This document shows positions 31,116-36,876 of a stretch of DNA of 36,876 bases, piece by piece (position 1 is the stretch's first letter; the number at the start of each line of letters is the position of its first letter). The notes beneath the pieces are model-generated. The model made no database searches, was not told the DNA's origin, and saw only the letters and a list, made by a program, of their open reading frames with translations. The translations under genes were made by a program, and so were the position numbers. Source of the stretch: Aeromicrobium sp. (GTDB taxonomy: Bacteria > Actinomycetota > Actinomycetes > Propionibacteriales > Nocardioidaceae); NCBI GenBank assembly GCA_025965435.1, contig JAOPWZ010000023.1:1-36876 (forward strand), in the 5' to 3' direction.

Positions 31116-32335
31116 CGACCGAGGCGATTGTCGACGTCGGACCGGTGGCCCACGGAGGTCATTGCGTGGCCCGGCTGGACGGACAGGTCGTGTTCGTCCG
31201 CCACGCGCTGCCCGGCGAGCGGGTGCGGATCGCGATCACCGAGCGCACCAAGACGTTCCTGCGGGCCGACGCCGTCGAGATCCTCCAGGCCGCGCCGGGT
31301 CGCGTCGAGCCGCCGTGCCCGTACGCCGGCCCCGGCCGGTGCGGTGGCTGCGACTTCCAGCACGTCGACCCGGCCGTGCAGCGCGAGCTGCTCGGCGACG
31401 TCGTCCGTGAGCAGCTGCGCCGGCTCGCCGGGCTCACCTGGGACGGCGTCGTCGAGGCGGTCGAGCCGGCGGCGCTGGGCTGGCGCACGCGCGTGCAGTT
31501 CGCGGTCGACGACCTGGGACGTCCGGGACTGCGCCGCCACCGTTCGCACGACATCATCCCGGTCGACCGCTGCCTCATCGCGCACCCCGACCTGCCGGTC
31601 GTCCTCGGCCGGACGTGGGATGCGGAGACCGTCGAGTCGATCGTCTCGTCGACGGGCGACCGGCTGCTGATCACCGATGCCAGCATCAGCGACGAGGTCG
31701 AGGCGGAGGTCGACGGCGTCGTCGCGACCGACGGGACGGTGCGCGGCGGCCGTGGCTCGGTGACCGAGCGCGTGCTGGCGGCCGACTTCCGGGTCTCCGG
31801 CTCGGGGTTCTGGCAGGTGCACCCCGAGGCCGCGACGACCCTCGTCGAGGCGGTCATCGAGGGGGCGGGAGCCCGCCAGGGAGACACGGTGCTCGACCTG
31901 TACGCCGGGGTCGGCCTGTTCACGACGTTCCTCGCCGACGAGGTGGGGGAGTCGGGGACGGTCCTGAGCGTGGAGTCGGACCCGGGCGGATCCCGCGACG
32001 CCCGGCGCAACCTGCACGACCTGCCGCAGGTGACACTCGTCGGCGAGACGGTCGAGCGGGCGTTGCGGCACGGGCTCCTCGGCACCGCCGCGGACGTCGT
32101 GGTGCTCGACCCGCCCCGCACGGGGGCCAAGAAGGCCGTGCAGGGCATCGTCGACCTCGCACCGCGCCGCATCGTCTACGTCGCATGCGACCCGGCGGCC
32201 CTGGCCCGCGACCTGGCCTCGTTCGCGGCCCGGGGCTACGAGCTCACCGGGCTGCGCGCCTTCGCGCTGTTCCCGATGACGCACCACGTCGAGTGCGTCG
32301 CCGTGCTCGAGCGGACCTCCGCCACCGCCGACTGA
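31112..32335 (+). CDS. TRAM-domain RNA m5U methyltransferase (TrmA/RlmD family)
   Basis: A 407-residue SAM-dependent RNA uracil-C5 methyltransferase. Residues 1-58 are a TRAM RNA-binding domain. A four-cysteine iron-sulfur site follows: CPYAGPGRCGGC (three Cys) plus the Cys of DRCLIAHP. The catalytic domain (about 225-407) has SAM motif DLYAGVGLFTTFLA, VLDPPRTGAKK, nucleophile Cys in YVACDPAALARDL and general base Glu in HHVECVAVLER. Target could be 23S rRNA or tRNA; sequence does not tell. ATG overlaps the permease stop. Equivalent to Rv2689c. It is followed two bases later by a long inverted repeat. Confidence 0.93.
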   Translation: MTTEAIVDVGPVAHGGHCVARLDGQVVFVRHALPGERVRIAITERTKTFLRADAVEILQAAPGRVEPPCPYAGPGRCGGCDFQHVDPAVQRELLGDVVREQLRRLAGLTWDGVVEAVEPAALGWRTRVQFAVDDLGRPGLRRHRSHDIIPVDRCLIAHPDLPVVLGRTWDAETVESIVSSTGDRLLITDASISDEVEAEVDGVVATDGTVRGGRGSVTERVLAADFRVSGSGFWQVHPEAATTLVEAVIEGAGARQGDTVLDLYAGVGLFTTFLADEVGESGTVLSVESDPGGSRDARRNLHDLPQVTLVGETVERALRHGLLGTAADVVVLDPPRTGAKKAVQGIVDLAPRRIVYVACDPAALARDLASFAARGYELTGLRAFALFPMTHHVECVAVLERTSATAD

Positions 32336-32337
32336 AC

Positions 32338-32425
32338 CCCCGCGAGTGGTGCAAACCCGGCTGCCAGTGGTGCAGTTCGGGACGACACGCCGTCTCGGAA
32401 ACCCTGACTTGCACCACTCGCGGGG
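32338..32425. repeat. Long inverted repeat after the methyltransferase gene
   Basis: Arms at 32338-32354 (CCCCGCGAGTGGTGCAA) and 32409-32425 (TTGCACCACTCGCGGGG) pair perfectly over 17 bases, with a 54-base loop. The loop contains another CAGTGGTGCAG, close to the arm in direct orientation. It sits two bases after the stop and 47 bases before the next start. It could stop transcription or be a MITE/REP-like insertion; the layout recalls 27597-27679, though the arms differ in sequence. Confidence 0.88.
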
Positions 32426-32472
32426 AGGGGCGGTCCTTGTACCGACCTGCCCCACCCGACAGAGTGAGGCCC

Positions 32473-35073
32473 ATGCGCTTCGCTGACCCGCAATCCTGCC
32501 CGGACTGCCGAGGGGTCATCTCGGGTCAACCGATCTGCCCGCACTGCGGTCTCGACCTCACCACGCCCGAGGCGCGTCAGTTGTGGCAGACGCTCCTGCA
32601 GGCCGACGACCTGCTGGCGCGGGCGAGCCTGAAGCGGTTTGCGCCGGTGGCGTCACCGCAGCCCACCCAGCCCGCCCAGCCACCGCAGCCGGCCCAGCCC
32701 CGGGGTGCACCGCAGCAACCTGCGCAGGCTCCGCCCGCCGATCCGTTCGTCGCGGCACCGCCCACCTGGCCGTCCTTCCCAGTGCCCGGTGCGGCTGCCG
32801 CGGGACAGTCGTCCGCCCCGTCCGCGGCGCCGCCCTTCCCGCCCGTGGACCGGCCCGCCGCACCGCGCCCCGATCGCAGCTGGTCGGCCGGCACCATCCT
32901 GCTGGTGCTGGGCGCCTTCGGACTCGTGGTGGCCGCACTGATCTTCGTCACCCGCTCGTGGGAGGACCTCGGGCTGGCCGGCCGGACACTGATCCTGCTC
33001 GGCGTCACGACCGTCATCGGCGGACTCGGCGTGTGGGTGACCCGCCGACCCTTGCGGGCCTCGGCAGAAGCCGTGTGGTCGGTGTTCCTCGCCCTGCTGA
33101 CGCTCGACTTCTTCGCGGCCCATCACGAGGATCTCGCCGGCCTCGGCGCGCTGAGCGTGGCGGCCGCCTGGATCGTGTGGGGCGCCGTCGGCCTCGCGAT
33201 CGGCGTCGCGATCGCGCTGTGGGCCCGCCCCCACGTGAAGACGGTGCTCATCGCCCCGGCGGTCGCCGGGGGAGCGGCCATCGCCGTGGCGGGCGCCGGT
33301 TCGGCCGCTGTGGGTGACGGGTGGGACGTCGAGTGGCGCATGATCCTGGCGCTGGTCGTGACGGGCGTGCTGGCCCTGGCCACGCGACCGGCGAAGCTGG
33401 CGCCGCTGACGACGGCCGCCCGCATCGTCGTCGCCGCCTTCTTCGCGGCGTCCTACGTCGCGGCGTTCGTCGGCCTGGTCGAGCACCCTGCGCTCGACGA
33501 CCTGGCCGGCGGCGGCCACGGCGGCCCGATGCTGCTCATGGCGGTCGTCTCGGTCGTCATCGCCTGGGTGGTGCCCGTCGTGCGCATCCCGTCGATCGCC
33601 CTGGCCGTGGCCGCGGCGGCGGCGCTCGTCATCACCCCGGTCGCGGAAGCCGGAGGCGAGGAGGGGACGTGGGTCGTCGTGGCGGCGCTGGCTGCCCTGC
33701 TCGCCGCCGCTGGGTCGCGGGGCACCAGCGACTGGTCGCGCGGGCTGCGCCTCGGCGCCGCGCCCGTCGTCGCCGGCATCGCGCTGGTGCACGTACGTCT
33801 GTTCGCGGACGTGCTCGAGACGATCGGCCGCATCGTCGACGATCCGTGGCTGGCCGACTGGGACCTACGCCTCGACGTGCCCGCGGTCGGCAACCACACC
33901 GCCTGGGTCGTGCCGGTGGTCCTGGTGGGCATCGTGGTGGCGGCCTGGTTCGTCGCGCGCTGGCCCGAGCTCTCAGCGGTGACGCCCCATGCCCCGGCCG
34001 TCGTCGCAGCGGCGCTCGCGCTCGGCACCGTCAACGCGGTCGTCGCCCTGAGGTGGCCGATCTGGGCCGTGGCGCTGTCCCTGCTGGTCCTCGCGGCGGC
34101 GCTGCTCGGGCTCCGCCTGCGCGCCGTCGTGTCGACGCCGTCGATCATGGCCGTCCTGCTGGTCCTCGTGGCCTCGGCGCTCGCCGCGGCCTCGCAGGAG
34201 GTCTCGGTCGCGACCTGGCTCCTGGGCGGGCTGGTGCTCGTGGTCGCTGCGCTCCTCAGCACCGGCGACGTGCTGCGTCACGTGCACGCCGTCGTCGGTG
34301 TCGGGCTGATCCTCGCCGGCACGGCTGCCATCGTCGACCTGCTGGACGTCGACGGTGCCGCGGTCCCGCTCGTCGTCGGCATCGTCGCGCTGTCACTGCT
34401 GGCGGCGGCCGAGCTGGCACCGCGCTCCCACCCGGTGGCGCCGGCGATCGAGATCGCCTCGGCGGTGGGCCTGCTCGTCGCCCTCGTGACTCCCGGGTCG
34501 TCCGGCGAGATCGCCGTGCGCTGGACGATCGCCGGTGTCGCGCTCATCGCCCTGAGCTTCCTCGTCGCCGCGAGGCGTTGGCTGGTGTGGCCCGGCATCG
34601 CGGCGCTCGTCGTCGCCTATGTCGCGCTGATCGTCGACAGCGGCTTCACGTTCGTCGAGGCCTACACGCTGCCGCTCGGTGCCGCCGGACTGGCCGTCGG
34701 CCTCCTCCTGACGACCCGCAAGCCCACCGTGAGCACTTGGGCCCTGCTCGGTCCGGGCCTCGCGCTGGCGCTCCTGCCGAGCGTGCCGCAGGCACTGGCC
34801 GAGCCCACGGGGCTCCGGGCGCTGCTGCTCGGCGTGGGTGCCTTGACGGTGCTCGCCATCGGCGTACGGTGGGGCTGGCAGGCACCGTTCCTCACTGGCG
34901 TCACGATCCTGGCGCTGCTCGTGCTGTTCAACATCGGCCCTTATGCGAACGCCGCGCCGCGGGTCGTGCTCATCGCGGTGGTCAGCGCGCTCCTGCTGGG
35001 GGTCGGCATCACTTGGGAGGACCGCGTGCGCGACGGGCGCAAGCTCATCGGCTACCTGCGGTCCATGCGTTAG
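32473..35073 (+). CDS. Large polytopic membrane protein with zinc ribbon (SCO7613 C-terminal type)
   Basis: An 866-residue protein of unknown function. Residues 8-28 form a zinc ribbon (SCPDCRGVISG and ICPHCGLDL). A Pro/Gln/Ala-rich linker runs to about residue 135. The remaining 730 residues are almost continuous hydrophobic segments, around twenty or more by eye, separated by short polar loops such as RSWEDLG and VTRRPLRASAE. This layout matches the actinobacterial SCO7613 C-terminal domain membrane proteins. ATG at 32473 is the first start with the ribbon intact; a longer upstream frame overlaps the methyltransferase gene. It ends 16 bases before the RDD protein. Confidence 0.87.
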   Translation: MRFADPQSCPDCRGVISGQPICPHCGLDLTTPEARQLWQTLLQADDLLARASLKRFAPVASPQPTQPAQPPQPAQPRGAPQQPAQAPPADPFVAAPPTWPSFPVPGAAAAGQSSAPSAAPPFPPVDRPAAPRPDRSWSAGTILLVLGAFGLVVAALIFVTRSWEDLGLAGRTLILLGVTTVIGGLGVWVTRRPLRASAEAVWSVFLALLTLDFFAAHHEDLAGLGALSVAAAWIVWGAVGLAIGVAIALWARPHVKTVLIAPAVAGGAAIAVAGAGSAAVGDGWDVEWRMILALVVTGVLALATRPAKLAPLTTAARIVVAAFFAASYVAAFVGLVEHPALDDLAGGGHGGPMLLMAVVSVVIAWVVPVVRIPSIALAVAAAAALVITPVAEAGGEEGTWVVVAALAALLAAAGSRGTSDWSRGLRLGAAPVVAGIALVHVRLFADVLETIGRIVDDPWLADWDLRLDVPAVGNHTAWVVPVVLVGIVVAAWFVARWPELSAVTPHAPAVVAAALALGTVNAVVALRWPIWAVALSLLVLAAALLGLRLRAVVSTPSIMAVLLVLVASALAAASQEVSVATWLLGGLVLVVAALLSTGDVLRHVHAVVGVGLILAGTAAIVDLLDVDGAAVPLVVGIVALSLLAAAELAPRSHPVAPAIEIASAVGLLVALVTPGSSGEIAVRWTIAGVALIALSFLVAARRWLVWPGIAALVVAYVALIVDSGFTFVEAYTLPLGAAGLAVGLLLTTRKPTVSTWALLGPGLALALLPSVPQALAEPTGLRALLLGVGALTVLAIGVRWGWQAPFLTGVTILALLVLFNIGPYANAAPRVVLIAVVSALLLGVGITWEDRVRDGRKLIGYLRSMR

Positions 35074-35089
35074 ACGTGAGGCGGAGACC

Positions 35090-35788
35090 ATGACCGAGTC
35101 CACCACCACGGAGACCACCGTGCGGCAGCTGAGGCGCGAGGCGCTGGGGCAGGACGCGTTGCTGTTCAGTGCGGCGTTCTCGTTGGGGGCGTTGCTCTAC
35201 TTCCTCGGCGAGACCGTCCGGCTGGCCGTCGACGACGAGTCGAGCGGCGACTTCTGGTCCGTGAGCCTCTCGGACAACCTCATCCTGAGCGGGCTGATCG
35301 TCGGCGAGCTCTTCGTGATCGTCAACAACGGGCTGCGCCAGGGCGTGCGCGGCCACAGCGTCGGCAAGCACCGGGTGGGCCTCGCCGTGGTCGACGTGAC
35401 GTCCGGCCGACCGACGGGTGCTGCGCGCGGAGTGCTGCGCGGCCTGGTGATGGCGGTCCTGATCGACCTGGCGGCCGCGGCGATCCCGATCGGGCTGCCG
35501 ACGGTCCTGCGGCGACTGACGCCGGAGGCCTGGCACTTCGGGGGAGCGGCGTACCTCGCGCTGATCGTGCTGCTCGTCCCGCTCGTGCTCTCGACCGACC
35601 GCGGCCTCGCCGACCGCATCGCCCGCACCAAGGTCGTGCTGGGCAGCGGCGACCGCGCGGTGACGACGGAGACGCGCAGCCGGTGGCTGACGGTCATCGA
35701 CGCGGTCGGAGTGATCGGCCTGCTGACCGTCGCGCTCACCTACATCGTGTTCTTCGCGCAGGTCTTGAGGTTCCCCGACCTGTTCTGA
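35090..35788 (+). CDS. RDD-family membrane protein
   Basis: A 232-residue membrane protein with about five hydrophobic segments. RDD-type features are HSVGKHRVGLAVVDVTSGRP followed by RGVLRGLVM, and the late STDRGLADRIARTKVVLG. RDD proteins are mostly uncharacterised; some transport ions or osmolytes. ATG at 35090 has GAGGCGGAGA before it. The 16-base gap to the upstream gene suggests one transcript. Confidence 0.85.
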   Translation: MTESTTTETTVRQLRREALGQDALLFSAAFSLGALLYFLGETVRLAVDDESSGDFWSVSLSDNLILSGLIVGELFVIVNNGLRQGVRGHSVGKHRVGLAVVDVTSGRPTGAARGVLRGLVMAVLIDLAAAAIPIGLPTVLRRLTPEAWHFGGAAYLALIVLLVPLVLSTDRGLADRIARTKVVLGSGDRAVTTETRSRWLTVIDAVGVIGLLTVALTYIVFFAQVLRFPDLF

Positions 35789-35826
35789 CCGTCGCCACGA
35801 CGTGCGACTCATCTCGACATCATGTA

Positions 35827-35840
35827 TCTTGATATCAAGA
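35827..35840. promoter_or_regulatory. Perfect 14-bp palindrome upstream of acnA
   Basis: TCTTGATATCAAGA is a perfect palindrome 104 bases before the acnA start. A related half-conserved copy TCTCGACATCATGT begins 15 bases earlier (35812), matching at 10 of 14 positions. It looks like a dimeric repressor's operator in a promoter region; the regulator is unknown to me. TTGATA within it could serve as -35. Confidence 0.6.
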
Positions 35841-35865
35841 CATCTCCCGCAGCAGCTCCGCGGGC

Positions 35866-35886
35866 GCAGGTTAGGCGAGCCTGACC
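35866..35886. promoter_or_regulatory. Probable DtxR/IdeR-type iron box upstream of acnA
   Basis: The 19 bases GCAGGTTAGGCGAGCCTGA (35866-35884) agree with the IdeR/DtxR consensus TWAGGTTAGSCTWACCTWA at 14 of 19 positions. The core is an 8-2-8 inverted repeat GGTTAGGC-GA-GCCTGACC (35869-35886) with one mismatch. It sits between the palindrome and the acnA ribosome-binding site. Iron control of a 4Fe-4S aconitase would make sense. Confidence 0.5.
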
Positions 35887-35944
35887 GTGCGTCGCGACGT
35901 TCTGCTGGGGAGGATGGATACCGACCGCGCGAAGGAGAATGACG

Positions 35945-36876
<932 letters not shown>

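Overview
The window is GC-rich and densely packed. It uses many GTG starts, and neighbouring genes often overlap by four bases (ATGA or GTGA). Its families (SepH, DUF3093, DUF3159, DUF3710, DUF4193, DUF4235, LprG/P55, CeoB/CeoC) point to an actinobacterium. Because topoisomerase IV subunits are present and an SCO7613-type membrane protein sits beside them, I favour the Nocardioidaceae (Aeromicrobium/Nocardioides-like). That placement is inference. No rRNA, tRNA, CRISPR array, transposase or prophage gene was seen; this looks like a chromosomal core region with a few repeat-rich seams.

Bases 1-9.4 kb: the 3' end of parE (topoisomerase IV B) and a membrane protein run rightwards. They meet a leftward run parC > lprG > P55-type transporter > beta-carbonic anhydrase > OatA-like acyltransferase. 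LprG/P55 is the known mycobacterial lipid-export pair; here it sits with parC and a surface-modifying acyltransferase. The transporter gene carries two palindromic repeats in frame.

Bases 9.5-17.6 kb: a leaderless GNAT/acyl-CoA-synthetase fusion (Pat type) starts a three-gene overlapping operon with a DUF5998 protein and a phosphodiesterase. Then come a small lipoprotein, a LapA-like membrane protein, a frameshifted and truncated membrane-protein remnant, thymidine kinase, a 38-bp tandem repeat with a REP-like element, the cell-division regulator gene sepH and a TRIC-type channel.

Bases 17.6-24.1 kb: putA (proline to glutamate) and an MFS exporter run leftwards; ferrochelatase and inositol monophosphatase run rightwards.

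Bases 24.1-32.3 kb: gene order and orientation match, from memory, the M. tuberculosis block Rv2701c-Rv2689c: suhB, DUF4193, DUF3093 (with an added DUF4235 gene), dut, DUF3710, OB-fold protein, DUF3159, ceoC/ceoB, APC permease, TRAM-methyltransferase. The permease resembles the potassium importer KimA and is divergent from the two RCK/TrkA genes, which suggests a potassium-uptake module. Two long inverted repeats lie at the edges of transcription units here.

Bases 32.5-36.9 kb: a very large multi-spanning membrane protein with a zinc ribbon, an RDD protein, and the 5' part of aconitase. The aconitase upstream region holds a perfect 14-bp palindrome and a DtxR/IdeR-like iron box. Many transcription units begin with a TANNNT -10 box 6-8 bases before the start codon, so leaderless transcripts look common. 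In two places the stop codon of one gene forms the first half of the next gene's -10 box.
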